Shown: piece after piece, positions 1-9,434 of the stretch | How positions within the stretch are numbered: the first letter of the stretch is position 1 | How the letters are laid out: the number at the start of each line of letters is the position of its first letter | NCBI GenBank assembly: GCA_034421295.1 | Contig: DAOUKM010000021.1 | Span: forward strand, 33,029-97,028 | DNA from: CAUZIR01 sp034421295 | Lineage (GTDB): Bacteria > Chloroflexota > Dehalococcoidia > Lucifugimonadales > UBA2962 | Direction of reading: 5' to 3' | Length of the DNA: 64,000 nt | Notes under the pieces: model-generated | The model's database searches: none | What the model was told of the DNA's origin: nothing | What the model saw: only the letters and a program-made list of their open reading frames with translations | Position numbers and translations under genes: made by a program

Positions 1-554
1 AGTTCCTGGGGGGTTGTCACGACTACGAAGCCGTCCAGCTGCAGGGTCTGCATCACGGTCAGTGGCGCATCCGATGTGCCCGGCGGAAGGTCTACGAGCA
101 GGAAGTCCAGATCTCCCCAGGTCGTGGACTGCAGCAGCTGGTTGATGGCGTTGTGGACCATCGGGCCGCGCCAGATAATCGCCTCGTCCTCTTTCTTCTG
201 GAAAAAGCCCATCGACATCACGCGGACGCCGAATCGTTCGGGCGGGATGAGTTTCTTGGACTGGTCCATCTCCGGGGGCTCGAACACCTTCATCGCCCGC
301 ACCACGTTGGGACAGTCGATGTCCACGTCGAGCAGCCCCACCCGGGCTCCGTCCTGTGCGAGGGTAACGGCGAGGTTAACCGCGACGGTCGTCTTGCCGA
401 CCCCACCCTTGCCACTGTAGACGCCTACCGTATGGCCGACACCCTTGAGCGCATCGGTGATCGCACGCCGCTGCTCGAACTGGCGCTTCATCGACTCGAG
501 TCGCGCCCTGGCCTGAGGATTCGATGCCGCGGGCGGCTTAGGTCTCTGCGTCAT
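1..554 (-). CDS. mrp: Mrp/NBP35-family Fe-S cluster carrier ATPase (C-terminus cut by window edge)
   Basis: P-loop ATPase of the Mrp/ApbC/NBP35 family, which in known members binds and transfers [4Fe-4S] clusters to apo-proteins in the cytosol. Translating the minus strand from the ATG at 554 gives about 184 residues. They include the deviant Walker A SGKGGVGKTT near residues 48-57, DVDIDCPNV (switch region), and LLVDLPPGTSDAP near the cut end. The usual N-terminal DUF59 domain is absent: only about 45 residues precede the P-loop. A separate DUF59/SufT gene lies at 26647-26961 on the same strand, beyond the island, so the two may be a split pair that was once adjacent. The CxxC cluster-binding region falls outside the window. 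Family assignment is firm; the exact client is unknown. Confidence 0.9.
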   Translation of the reverse strand, partial: MTQRPKPPAASNPQARARLESMKRQFEQRRAITDALKGVGHTVGVYSGKGGVGKTTVAVNLAVTLAQDGARVGLLDVDIDCPNVVRAMKVFEPPEMDQSKKLIPPERFGVRVMSMGFFQKKEDEAIIWRGPMVHNAINQLLQSTTWGDLDFLLVDLPPGTSDAPLTVMQTLQLDGFVVVTTPQE

Positions 555-600
555 GGCTAGTTGGTCACCATCCACATCCAGTGCTTACCAGTGAGTTGCA

Positions 601-628
601 ACAAAAAGGGGGCCTCCGTGCCCCCTTT
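601..628 (-). terminator. Strong intrinsic terminator hairpin on the minus strand, also candidate left attachment site
   Basis: A perfect 9-bp stem (AAAGGGGGC at 605-613 with GCCCCCTTT at 620-628) closes a CTCCGT loop. On the minus strand it is followed by a run of five T. It lies just upstream of mrp, so read-through from the island would stop here. Positions 608-628 match 26608-26629 (GGGAGCCTCCGTGGCCCCCTAT) with few differences, in direct orientation. The site may therefore also be one end of the inserted island. Confidence 0.6.
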
Positions 629-736
629 ATGATTGTCTAGCGATGTCCGATGTTGTCGCACGTTATATCCCGTGAAGCGCTTAGAACAGGGCTCAATGGA
701 CTATCTATCGTGTACTGACGTCTCACGACGTCACCT

Positions 737-2041
737 ATGAATTCATGTCTAAAAGTTATAAAATCAGGTATCACGAGTATAAAGGGGGCTCCTGAACGGA
801 GTGTGAAAAAGTTCACAGCTAGGTCGGTGGCAGGACTCCGCGAGCCGGGTCGATATTCGGACGGAGGTCGCGGCAGCTTCGGCTTGTATCTGCTCGTAAG
901 TCAAAGGAAGGATGGCGGCGTTTCGCGCTCTTGGTGCCAGCGTATCAGAATTGGCGGCAGGCCAACCAATATCGGCCTGGGCCCCTACCCCATCGTGACG
1001 CTGGCCGAGGCGCGTATCGCCGCCCTTGAAAATCAGCGGACTGTCAGGCGCGGAGGCGATCCCCGCAGGGCAAAGAGGCCTGGGGCGGCCGCCCTGAGCG
1101 TTCCTACATTCGCCATAGCCGCCGAGAAGGTGATCGCCCTGCATGCGTCCGGCTGGAAGGATGGCGGGCGCAGTGAACAGAAATGGTCGTCAAGCCTGGC
1201 CACCTATGCACACCCTTTCATAGGATCCAAGAAGGTCGATGAGATAACGTCTGCTGACGTGCTGGCCGTTCTGACGCCGATATGGGCCGAGAAGGCATCT
1301 ACTGCAAAGAGGGTCAGACAGCGAATCTCCGCGGTCATGCGCTGGTCGATAGCTCAAGGCTATCGCACGGACGATCCGGCGGGTACCGCCATCATCAAGG
1401 CCTTACCAAAGAACATTCACCGGGCGTCCCATTTCCGCGCACTGCCCCACGCCGAAGTTGGAGAGGCTGTGTCCAAGATACGGAATTCTGGTGGCGCCAG
1501 CGCGTCCGCGAGACTGGCCCTCGAGTTTCTAGTCCTGACCGCCGCAAGATCCGGCGAGGTCCGCGGCGCTACGTGGACTGAGATGGACCTTGACGCCTCG
1601 ACATGGACCATCTCGGCTGCGCGCTCAAAGACCGGCCGGCCGCATAGAGTGCCCCTGGCCGTGGAGACTCTGAAGGTGTTAGAAGGCGCCAGGGCCCTTT
1701 GCCGCGACGACGATACGCTGATCTTCCCTGGAGGACGGATCGGTAGGCCGCTATCCGACGCCACCCTGAGTCTCCTTTGCAAAACAGCCGAGATTGACGC
1801 GACTCCACATGGCTTTCGCTCAAGCTTTCGGAGTTGGGCGGCCGACATGGGAGCGCCACGCGAGTTGGCCGAGGCGGCGCTGGCCCACGTGGTTGAAGGC
1901 GTTGAGGGTGCTTACCAGCGCAGCGACCTATACGACCGAAGGCGGGCCCTCATGCAACAATGGGCCGATTACGTTGTGCAGGTGAGGGAGGCCTCACTCA
2001 GCGGGCCGAACCGTCAAACGAGTGATGGGCGACTCCCATAG
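737..2041 (+). CDS. int: P4-type tyrosine recombinase/integrase
   Basis: Site-specific tyrosine recombinase with the N-terminal DUF4102 arm-binding domain (GRYSDGGRGSFGLYL, then GGRPTNIGLGPYPIVTLAEAR), a central SAM-like domain and a C-terminal catalytic domain. Numbered from the ATG at 737, the catalytic residues are Arg271 (TAARSGE), His358 and Arg361 (HGFR), His384 (ALAH) and the Tyr393 nucleophile (AYQR). All are intact, so the enzyme may be active. Members of this family integrate and excise islands and satellite prophages, usually next to their own gene. That fits its place at the left end of a 26-kb island and the AlpA-type regulator at 22531. A GTG at 803 (VKKFTARS) resembles the usual family N-terminus and is an alternative start. 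No tRNA lies beside the gene. Confidence 0.93.
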   Translation: MNSCLKVIKSGITSIKGAPERSVKKFTARSVAGLREPGRYSDGGRGSFGLYLLVSQRKDGGVSRSWCQRIRIGGRPTNIGLGPYPIVTLAEARIAALENQRTVRRGGDPRRAKRPGAAALSVPTFAIAAEKVIALHASGWKDGGRSEQKWSSSLATYAHPFIGSKKVDEITSADVLAVLTPIWAEKASTAKRVRQRISAVMRWSIAQGYRTDDPAGTAIIKALPKNIHRASHFRALPHAEVGEAVSKIRNSGGASASARLALEFLVLTAARSGEVRGATWTEMDLDASTWTISAARSKTGRPHRVPLAVETLKVLEGARALCRDDDTLIFPGGRIGRPLSDATLSLLCKTAEIDATPHGFRSSFRSWAADMGAPRELAEAALAHVVEGVEGAYQRSDLYDRRRALMQQWADYVVQVREASLSGPNRQTSDGRLP

Positions 2042-2155
2042 CCGAAGAAAAGCCGCATCGAATAGCCTGTGAGGCAGTGGGTAAGACGTTTGCTGGAAGC
2101 CATGTTGCTGACAGCGCCTAGCCTATAGGCGAATCTATGAACTACGGAGGGAAAT

Positions 2156-2404
2156 ATGACAACTAACCATGACCTCCTCAACCGGATCACCGCCCGGCCC
2201 GACGTCTTTGGCGGGAAGCCGATCATCCGCGACATGCGGATATCGGTGGAGCTCATACTGAGCTTGCTTAGCCAGGGTGCCACGCAAGACGAACTCCTGA
2301 ACGATTACCCCGGGCTGGAACCGGAAGACATCCGGGCCTGCATCGCCTATGCGCATACTGTGATAGCAGGCGACACGCTGGCTGCTGTTTCGGTCGGGGG
2401 GTAA
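2156..2404 (+). CDS. DUF433 antitoxin-like protein
   Basis: An 82-residue protein of the DUF433 (VapB45-like) family, usually the antitoxin partner of a PIN-like toxin. The family signature is visible: RITARPDVFGGKPIIRDMRISV near residues 10-31, then LLSQGATQDELLNDYPGLEPEDIRACIAYA, a winged helix-turn-helix-like segment. A good Shine-Dalgarno (GGAGGG) sits just before the ATG. Its stop shares a base with the ATG of the next gene (TAATG), so the two are translationally coupled. The antitoxin-first order is normal for this family. As in other members, it probably binds the toxin and its own promoter, though no operator is obvious here. Confidence 0.85.
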   Translation: MTTNHDLLNRITARPDVFGGKPIIRDMRISVELILSLLSQGATQDELLNDYPGLEPEDIRACIAYAHTVIAGDTLAAVSVGG

Positions 2405-2760
2405 TGAGATTCCTTACCGATCGATGCGTTGGGCATCGACTGGCAGAATGGCTGCGAAGAAATGGGCACGACGTAATTGAAGCGCAGACTCTTGGCCCGG
2501 ACCCGGGAGACAGGGCGCTGCTGGAACGGGCGCGACTGGAGGAGCGGATTCTCGTCACGCTGGACAAGGACTTCGGAGAGTTGATCTACCTCAGGCAAAT
2601 CCCTCACTCGGGACTGATACTCCTACCTGATGTGCGGGTGCCCCAGCGCATCGAAACAGTCAGAGCAGTAATTGAGGATCACCTAGAGGCGCTTAGGGAG
2701 CATGCTGTCGTTACGGTACGCGGCGGGCGAATTCGGATCTCACGTCCGCCCTTGTCCTGA
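2404..2760 (+). CDS. DUF5615 PIN-like toxin
   Basis: A 118-residue DUF5615 (Mut7-C/PIN-like) protein, the predicted ribonuclease toxin of the pair begun at 2156. Acidic active-site candidates are Asp5 (MRFLTDRCVG), the aspartates in AQTLGPDPGDRALLERA, and the LVTLDKDFGEL motif near residue 55, where DKDF is characteristic of the family. The length and one-base overlap with the antitoxin match known DUF433-DUF5615 modules. Such pairs are thought to stabilise islands or act in phage defence by RNA cleavage. Activity is inferred from the family, not shown. Confidence 0.85.
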   Translation: MRFLTDRCVGHRLAEWLRRNGHDVIEAQTLGPDPGDRALLERARLEERILVTLDKDFGELIYLRQIPHSGLILLPDVRVPQRIETVRAVIEDHLEALREHAVVTVRGGRIRISRPPLS

Positions 2761-3121
2761 GAATCAGCGTCGTGGAGTCTTGCCCCTGCCTGTCCATCGA
2801 GACATGCGGCTTCACGGTCTGCTGGCACATTCATGACGGCAGGCGCCGCAGCCGGGCTCGGCACTCATGCGCTCATGGATCTGCTAGTCACCGAACAGCC
2901 GCAATGGCCGACCGATAAGTTCGGATCGAGGGCGCGACAGGGGAACAGATAGGCTAAAGGTTGGCTGCTGAGATGGCAGGACAAGATTGGGGTTTGGCTA
3001 GCGATAGGTGACAGTACCCTGCTCGAAGAAGCGTTCAAGAGGCTCGCATTGGCCACCCAAAATTTCGCCGGCTGCTAGTGACCTGACACTGATTTCCCTC
3101 CGCCCTCCAGATAATCAAGTT
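2761..3121. other. Intergenic stretch between converging genes
   Basis: This lies between the toxin and the 3' end of the restriction-modification gene. No convincing open frame, repeat or RNA gene was seen. Short frames on both strands have no family features. Confidence 0.5.
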
Positions 3122-6100
3122 TCATCTCCTGATTGGCCAGCCGCCGTGGAGTTCGATTACCTCATCAATGCGGACCATGATCCGGAGAGTCTCGGCGAGA
3201 GCGGCGCAAATCTCGCGGTAGTGGATTATGTCCTTGTATGACAAGATTCTATACCTCCGATCCTTCAGCCACTTATATGCTGGGCGATAGCCGCCGATAA
3301 CAAAATCCCAAGTCTCCGGTTCGACGCCCTCAAAGAACTGCTCGTGGTTAATGAACACTCTCCCCGGGGCCTCGTGGGTTGGCAGCTCATATCGGACCTT
3401 GTCGACACGGTTGTCTCCGGGTTTGGGAAAGACGGGGACACCATGCCCTCCTGGCTTGGACTCCATTAGGTGAAGAGACTTGAGGCGCTCACCGAGATTT
3501 GCTAAGGCCTCAAATAGAGATTTGTCGATACTGACGGGTATTCGCGGAAAGTCGGACTTCAGGAAATCCGCGTAGCGACGACGGTAGCCCGGGCTATGCA
3601 AAATCGCATAGATGTAATGGAAGGTATCCTCCGGTCCGAACGTTGTTATGAGATTGCTAGGGCGCTCAGATTCAAATTGAAGTCCGAGAGAAGACCCTAG
3701 GGCGTCGACGAACTCAGACTCCAGATTCGCTTGGCGTAGCAGGCCAAATCGCTCTTGCTCCTCTTTCGGATACGTGTAGAGAGGAAACAGATAGTTAATT
3801 TCCCGTGTTTTGTTGGATATTGCAGAAGATTCGATGATATGACGGGAAACGCTACATAAACTCCATGCGATGCCTGCTTGAGATTGCTGACGGCACGTGA
3901 TCAAGGCCAAATTGGATCCGGCCAGCATGTGGCGCATAACACGCTCGCGCCGGTGAACAGCAACATTGCGATCGTAGACCGTGCTTCTAACGTCGAACAG
4001 CCGGTAGAGGATAGGTTTGACTAGATCGCGCCAAGAGTTATTGGAGAGATCTTTCTTGGCACGTTTGTAATCCCATTGGCTTTGGGTACACAGGCGCCAG
4101 ATCGTACGAGCATCCGCCTCGGAAGTCGTAGCTAGAAATCGCTCGACCTTCGATACTGCCTCATCATGATCCCATGAGATAGCGAACTGATCATGCGTTG
4201 TAACGATACCGGGGGCCGGATCGCCACTAGGAGCGAAGATTTTAGCGATGGACCATCCGGCTTCGTATTCCTCGGAGTATGTCTCGTCGCGAGGAATGAA
4301 AAAGTACTGCGGCTGTTTTGGAGAAAGCTGCTTCCACTTAGTCGTACCAATATGATTGGAACTCAGCCATCCATACTTGCCGCCTTCCGGCCCTTTCTCG
4401 CGCTCGCCCCAGAGGTCCGAATGGAACACGCGGGCTGGGACGTTGGTTTCATTCGCCCGCTTCACGAAGAGGCCTATAGCTACACCCTGCTGTATGTCAA
4501 AGACATTCTCGTCCTTGCCGCCCTCGGGTGTACGTTCCTTCCTCTTCGAATTGCCGTGCAGGTCCAGCAAATACATCTCGTCGAAGGTGTCCATAAGGCT
4601 TTCGCGCATGCCCCGGAAGGTGGGATTGTCAAGATAAGTGTGGTTGGTAACGAAGGCGAGCACGCCTTCGCCGGTACGCTCAATTCTCCATTGGGCGAAG
4701 CGAATGAATTTCACATAGTCGTCGCTAAGCCATTTCGCCTGGCCCGGTTTTCTCAAATCTGGATAATCGCGCTTGTAGCTATCGATCAGATCAATAATCC
4801 ACTGACCTTTGTTTGGGGAATGTCCAGAGTAGGGTGGATTACCCAATATGACCATGACCGGCTGGTCGCGCTTGACAGCGTCGGCGCTAGCCGACTCCTG
4901 CGCGATTGCATGGGCCAATAGGACGAGCTGGCCTGATAGTGCCTCGTGAGGCTCTTCGAGGGTGTTGGTGAGAAATACGTTGAGGCGCTCTCCATACGGC
5001 AGCATTACAGGGCCAGCTTCGGTACCGGCGATTTCTAAAGCTAGTTTCAGGTGGCATATCGCATAGGGTGCCATCATCAGTTCCAAGCCAAGTAGACGTG
5101 GGAGTAGATGGTCTCGAACATAGTGCGGCCAAGCACCGGCGAGACCCTTATCCTCTAAAGCTGTGCGAATAGTGGCGATGACCTCGCGGAGGAACGTACC
5201 GGTGCCTGCTGCCGGATCAAGAATGAGCACTCGCGGACTCTCTTCTCGAGTGCCCTCGGGGGTATCCACGGTGATCTTGGTCGTATCAGCGAGACCGTCG
5301 CTTAGTCCAAATCGATCACGCAGCAAGAGGTCTACGCTGCGTACAATGTACGAGACTACGGGCTCGGGTGTGTAGTAGACACCCCGCATCTCTCGAAGGC
5401 GAGGATTGTAGGCTGCTAAGAAGTCCTCGTAGAAGTGAACCACTGGGTCTTCCCTCGCAGTACGTCTACCAAAGTCGGCGAGGATGGCGGTCATCTCTGA
5501 CCTGTCTAGTAGCCGAGCCAAATCATCCACGATCCATGAAATCCGCGGGTCGATACCAGGGCCGGCAATGCGGCCGAAGACATCCCGGAGCAATGGAGTA
5601 GTTTCGGCGAAGACTGCGGATTGACGTGTAAACGGCCCGAAATCTGGTCTGTGTCGGCATCGGGCGGCAAATAAGCCGTAGGCAGCCGTTTGGGCCTGCA
5701 GGTCTGCAAAGTCCGTCGGAGAGAGGTTGCCTATCAGAATCTCTCGATATGCCCTCAGTAGGTCGTGGAGAGGTCCCACTCCACCTTCGAGGGCGAGAAT
5801 GCGGGTTACGCCTTCGTTCAGAAGGCGAGCTTTCGCCGCCATGCGTTTGGCAAGGTCACGAGGATTGTCAATGGACGGGGTTTGGGCTGTAAAGAACGAG
5901 TCCAGTAACGCGGCGAACTGCTGAACGCCCGGTTTGTCGGCGGTAAGATCGCCACGGCTGGTCAAGTGACCGAGAGACGCCGCCTCTCGCAAGGAGCCTT
6001 CAACATACCAGCGGAAATCCAAGTAGTTGGTCAGGATCAGATTTGGTAGGCCTTCGCGGTACCGTTTGAGTTGTTCACTTTCCTCCACCTGGCGCAGGTC

Positions 6101-6406
6101 GGCGCCCACGTCTTTACACTCGACGTGACCAATTGGCACTCCGTTGTCTTCGACAATGAAGTCCGGTGCGCCGCATTCCACTTGGGAAGGTTCGTTGAGC
6201 GCCTTCATCCCATCGCTACCAAGAGATTGGATCAGCGTCTGCAGAGCTAGACGATAGCTGTGCTCCGTAGCATGACCTGTAGAGTACGTATCGGCTATCG
6301 ATTGTAGGTAGGCACGAATGCCACTCGTTAGGTTCTTACCAGTCACGTCTCGCCCAATGCTCATCCTTCCAAGGGTTGATTGACCTGTCTCCACCTCTCG
6401 CACCAC
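3122..6406 (-). CDS. Single-chain type ISP/IIG-like restriction-modification enzyme
   Basis: A 1094-residue fusion of nuclease, N6-adenine methyltransferase and a type ISP-like C-terminal specificity region. Near the N-terminus lies a PD-(D/E)XK site: Asp82 (APDF) and Glu96-x-Lys98 (VECKD). The helical MTase linker and YYTPEPV (344-350) precede motif I DPAAGTGTF (397-405) and the catalytic motif IV NPPY (523-526). The C-terminal 500 residues resemble the target-recognition part of type ISP enzymes. No DEAD-box helicase motifs were found between nuclease and MTase, unlike LlaGI-type ISP enzymes, so it behaves more like a stand-alone type IIG/BREX-like enzyme. It would methylate host adenines and cut unmodified DNA. 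No second gene is needed or present. An internal ATG at residue 15 is an alternative start. Confidence 0.88.
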   Translation of the reverse strand: MVREVETGQSTLGRMSIGRDVTGKNLTSGIRAYLQSIADTYSTGHATEHSYRLALQTLIQSLGSDGMKALNEPSQVECGAPDFIVEDNGVPIGHVECKDVGADLRQVEESEQLKRYREGLPNLILTNYLDFRWYVEGSLREAASLGHLTSRGDLTADKPGVQQFAALLDSFFTAQTPSIDNPRDLAKRMAAKARLLNEGVTRILALEGGVGPLHDLLRAYREILIGNLSPTDFADLQAQTAAYGLFAARCRHRPDFGPFTRQSAVFAETTPLLRDVFGRIAGPGIDPRISWIVDDLARLLDRSEMTAILADFGRRTAREDPVVHFYEDFLAAYNPRLREMRGVYYTPEPVVSYIVRSVDLLLRDRFGLSDGLADTTKITVDTPEGTREESPRVLILDPAAGTGTFLREVIATIRTALEDKGLAGAWPHYVRDHLLPRLLGLELMMAPYAICHLKLALEIAGTEAGPVMLPYGERLNVFLTNTLEEPHEALSGQLVLLAHAIAQESASADAVKRDQPVMVILGNPPYSGHSPNKGQWIIDLIDSYKRDYPDLRKPGQAKWLSDDYVKFIRFAQWRIERTGEGVLAFVTNHTYLDNPTFRGMRESLMDTFDEMYLLDLHGNSKRKERTPEGGKDENVFDIQQGVAIGLFVKRANETNVPARVFHSDLWGEREKGPEGGKYGWLSSNHIGTTKWKQLSPKQPQYFFIPRDETYSEEYEAGWSIAKIFAPSGDPAPGIVTTHDQFAISWDHDEAVSKVERFLATTSEADARTIWRLCTQSQWDYKRAKKDLSNNSWRDLVKPILYRLFDVRSTVYDRNVAVHRRERVMRHMLAGSNLALITCRQQSQAGIAWSLCSVSRHIIESSAISNKTREINYLFPLYTYPKEEQERFGLLRQANLESEFVDALGSSLGLQFESERPSNLITTFGPEDTFHYIYAILHSPGYRRRYADFLKSDFPRIPVSIDKSLFEALANLGERLKSLHLMESKPGGHGVPVFPKPGDNRVDKVRYELPTHEAPGRVFINHEQFFEGVEPETWDFVIGGYRPAYKWLKDRRYRILSYKDIIHYREICAALAETLRIMVRIDEVIELHGGWPIRR

Positions 6407-6420
6407 TTGCTATGTTGGTG

Positions 6421-7273
6421 TCATCTGCTCCGATAGATGTGACTTGCCCCTATTTCTTGTACCAGTCTCCATATTAGTCCTACCAGCGCTCTAGGGACGG
6501 CTGTCAGGTTGTATGCGCGGCGGTTGGGTCCGGGCGATGGACGACAGACCGTCAGTCTAAGAGACCGCAGCATGAACAAGCCAGTTGTTTCCACCCTCAC
6601 TGCATTGGCAGAAGGGTGCACAACCGAGTTCAAGCAGGCCATGCCGTCTGACCTTGGCAAGGACACATGCGCCATTGCGAGTGCGATCGGAAGCGCGATG
6701 CTAACGAGGGTTGGCGGCGCCGGAAGGCTGGTCGTGGGAGTGAGCTCAACAGGCCTTACTCCCCCTTCGGAGGTAGGCTTTTCGTTTGTGAGGGTGCCAC
6801 CTACTAGCAAATGCCCCGGGACAAAATACGTGTTTTCTTCTCTCAACAGGTTACCTGCATGGAAAAGGATGCCCCAGACCTGCTCTGCGCTTGGCTATTG
6901 GGCACCCGCCAGCAGTCGCGGACCTGACGGGCGGGTCCGCCCGCCACCGTGTCGGTCACGTGCTCCGTACCCTAGTGCACCGATCGCTGGTCTGTGGCGA
7001 CGGTCCACACCACGTCCTCTTTACTGACATGGGACTGACCTACCTTGCACGCCTTGCATGCCGGGACCGCGCCGCCGCCTGGCCGACACTCGACCGCTGG
7101 AGAGCCGAGTACCGGCATCGCGGTGCCGGAAACGCCCCTTTCCATGAGGGCAGGCCGCTTGGGGCCATCGTCAACCAAGAGAATGAAAAAGAGGACTTGA
7201 AGGCAGCTTTGTGACCGGCCCCGGCGAGGACTAGGCAGTTCAAGCGTTGCTATAGAATCGCAGAGGGCCAGCT
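6421..7273. other. Poorly coding stretch between the R-M gene and kwaA
   Basis: It contains the AlbA-like fragment described separately (6571-6790) and an open frame at 6891-7214 (107 residues, no family recognised). No intact recognisable gene was seen. The region probably holds decayed sequence and the kwa promoter. Confidence 0.4.
6571..6790 (+). pseudogene. Possible fragment of an AlbA_2/Schlafen-type ATP-binding regulator
   Basis: Starting at the ATG at 6571, the translation contains EGCTTEFKQAM, then a helix with LGKDTCAIASAIG, then GGAGRLVVGVSSTG. This order (E..EFK, a helix, GG-LVVGV--G) is the N-terminal signature of AlbA_2/Schlafen domain proteins. Homology fades after about 75 residues and nothing like the rest of the protein follows, so I read this as a truncated or decayed gene. 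An in-frame insertion (SAMLTRV) seems to interrupt the helix-to-GG step. Tentative. Confidence 0.3.
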
Positions 7274-7792
7274 ATGAATCTTCGGGGCAGCTTCATCTTA
7301 ACCGGCACGGCCATAGCGCCGGTTCTCCTTGTCTACGCCACAGTAGCGCTTGTTCAATGTACATGGTGGTCAGCAATAGGGTTCGGAGGCGCGGGACTAA
7401 TCCTCTCGATAGCTGGTCCCGTCTACCTTTTCTGGGCTAGGTCGCACCTCGAAGAAATGCAGCGATTTGCATATGGTCGCATCGCTGTTGCAGATAAACA
7501 AAACTTGGCTCTGTTCACTGTCTACCTGCTACCTCTGCTTCGGGCCACTCCCGCCGATCTAGGCTACGTGACGCTGGTACCTGCCATCGCCATCTTCCTT
7601 GCTCTGGCATTAACTGGGCACAACTTTCACTTCAACCCGCTGTTAAAACTCTGGGGATGGAATTTCTATACAGTGGAAACCCCACACGGGACAACATATG
7701 TGCTGCTATCTCGCAGGATACTTAAAGGGGCTAGAGATGATCTCGTCGTCAAGAAACTGACGCCCTACTCCATGATACACTACGAAAGGTAA
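7274..7792 (+). CDS. kwaA: KwaA, membrane component of a Kiwa anti-phage system
   Basis: A 172-residue protein with four hydrophobic segments near residues 6-28, 31-55, 76-91 and 95-114, followed by a soluble tail ending in HYER. Size, topology and coupling to a DUF4868 protein match KwaA. In Kiwa, KwaA forms a membrane-bound complex that senses phage attack at the inner membrane and works with the DNA-binding effector KwaB. Sequence alone would not identify it; the call rests largely on the next gene. Its stop overlaps the start of kwaB (TAATG). The Shine-Dalgarno is GAGGG a few bases before the ATG. Confidence 0.75.
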   Translation: MNLRGSFILTGTAIAPVLLVYATVALVQCTWWSAIGFGGAGLILSIAGPVYLFWARSHLEEMQRFAYGRIAVADKQNLALFTVYLLPLLRATPADLGYVTLVPAIAIFLALALTGHNFHFNPLLKLWGWNFYTVETPHGTTYVLLSRRILKGARDDLVVKKLTPYSMIHYER

Positions 7793-8664
7793 TGTCTATG
7801 CCTGCAGAGCTATTTGCCATTTGCCGACCCCGAAAGCACATGTTGATTCGGCGTGTTCCGCTGAACACCAATATCAAGAGCGCAGTGGGGAACATGTTCG
7901 CTCGGCAAGCAAGACGATTTCATAAGGGTAAGGAAGCATTTGTATTTGATCCTGGATACAAACCAGAGCGCAATCAGCTACAAATTATAGATGAAACGCC
8001 AGAGATTACCGCCCTACGGACGGAACTGCAGAAGAATCCTGATGAGATCGAGGAATTAGATGTCGCTGGCTTTACAAGCGCTGGTATAAAGGGACTTTTC
8101 GTTCGTGACCATTCTGATAATGTAGAACGTATATATGTCCAGCGATTTACGAATATGCAGGTACTAGACAGGAAATTTGCGCTTTTTTTTGAGAACAATC
8201 GGTTTCGCCGTCTCAAGGACTCTGCATTTACGTTAGCTAATTCACTGGTATGTGTGATAGAGAATGGATCGATTACATTTCAAAGCTTTCACAGTCTAAG
8301 AGCTGTATTTGATCTACGGGGCATATATCGGGAAGCTACGGAGGAAGATCTACGACAATTTGCTTCACATAGCATGATACGTGTGAAAGGTACAGAGAAC
8401 TTTATTGAAGAGGGCGATACTGAAACTCGAAGACTAGTTGGATTGGTGTTGGCTAAGAAGGTATTGCAATGTAACACGGTTGCAGACCTTCAAGAAGCTG
8501 CAGAAGAAACGAACTTAACATTGAAAGTGAACAATAGAGGGCGGATAGTAATACCAGCCGACAACAAAGAGCGCAAGGCGATTTTGCATTTTCTGGCCAA
8601 CCAACGCGTTATGAATCCCATCACTAAGCAGCCTTCAATTGCGAATTCGCTTAGGCCCGCTTAA
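7792..8664 (+). CDS. kwaB: KwaB, DUF4868 effector of a Kiwa anti-phage system
   Basis: A 290-residue soluble protein of the DUF4868/KwaB family. Family-like features include YVQRFTN and KFALFFENNRFRRLK, then TLANSLVCVIENGSITFQSF (the conserved 'd.ii.ng.i.i.s...Fe.if' strand pair), and a C-terminal helical segment to about residue 280. KwaB proteins bind DNA and halt phage replication when KwaA reports infection. The gene is clearly richer in A+T than its neighbours (AAA, TTT, ATA and TTA codons are frequent), a sign that the kwa pair came from a different donor than the rest of the island. Translation is coupled to kwaA by a one-base overlap. Confidence 0.8.
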   Translation: MSMPAELFAICRPRKHMLIRRVPLNTNIKSAVGNMFARQARRFHKGKEAFVFDPGYKPERNQLQIIDETPEITALRTELQKNPDEIEELDVAGFTSAGIKGLFVRDHSDNVERIYVQRFTNMQVLDRKFALFFENNRFRRLKDSAFTLANSLVCVIENGSITFQSFHSLRAVFDLRGIYREATEEDLRQFASHSMIRVKGTENFIEEGDTETRRLVGLVLAKKVLQCNTVADLQEAAEETNLTLKVNNRGRIVIPADNKERKAILHFLANQRVMNPITKQPSIANSLRPA

Positions 8665-9434
8665 GCGCTCTGCGCACTCTGGTTCAGAGTCTCCAGATGT
8701 GGCCTCCTCAAGGTGATTCAAGAGGTAGCTTCCGATTCCCCAGTAGCTGCCTTTCAACTTAGGCAGTAGCGTTCATAGGGGAGGCGGCCGCCCATTTGCT
8801 CTGGGATGCACCGAGATCTCCGGAGTCCCGCAGAGTTCTCCGTGGATCAGTTCCCTGTGCCGATAGGTGATTTGGTAGTAGGTCACCTGCGCGCCTCCTT
8901 GGGGCGACATAGCCAAAGTGGCCCGAAGGCATCTCACTGGTTTTGACGGAGGCAGGGCGCTTCCTCAAGATGCTGAGAGCAGGTGGCACGGCGATGCGGC
9001 AAACATCCCGAGCCATGACGCCACCCGAAAGGGACAGGTGATGCGGCTTGAATTCAATGGTGACGGTGAGAAAATCACATTTACGTCGACCGGCCTTCAA
9101 TGTGATCTGTAGATGTGCCGGAATAGAGATTCCCAATATCTAAGGAACCCCCTCGGGAAGAAAGCACCTGGCACGATACAGTCTACGGGCCCTCATAATC
9201 GCCCAGCGAACGTAATGTTCACCCCCTAAGGTCGCTCTAGGGCCACGCCTATATCCTCTGCGTGTTAGGCACGATCAAGGTTGCGGGGGGTTCGTGCGAC
9301 GTCCGAACGCTCCACCTTGGGGACGGCCACACCTGTTTGAGTATGGTGTGGGCGATGATCCGGATGTCTGTGTCAGGTGGTCCGATAGCGACTCGCGATA
9401 GGCGGAAGAACCGATGACGTTTCCTATCGGTCGA
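8665..9434. other. Non-coding or weakly coding 770-bp gap
   Basis: No family-level gene was recognised. Two short frames look mildly protein-like. One is a minus-strand frame from ATG 8910 to stop 8773 (45 residues, containing QVTYYQITYRHREL). The other is a plus-strand frame ending at 9112 with MRLEFNGDGEKITFTSTG. Neither has a clear ribosome binding site or a partner gene. They are noted here rather than called. Confidence 0.4.

Noticed and set aside
608..740. tRNA or tmRNA attachment target at the left end of the island
   Set aside because: No cloverleaf or T-arm could be found; only a terminator hairpin and the imperfect repeat are visible.
3122..6000. Several plus-strand frames inside the restriction-modification gene (e.g. 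4193-4921)
   Set aside because: They are antisense shadows of a gene with clear nuclease and methyltransferase motifs.
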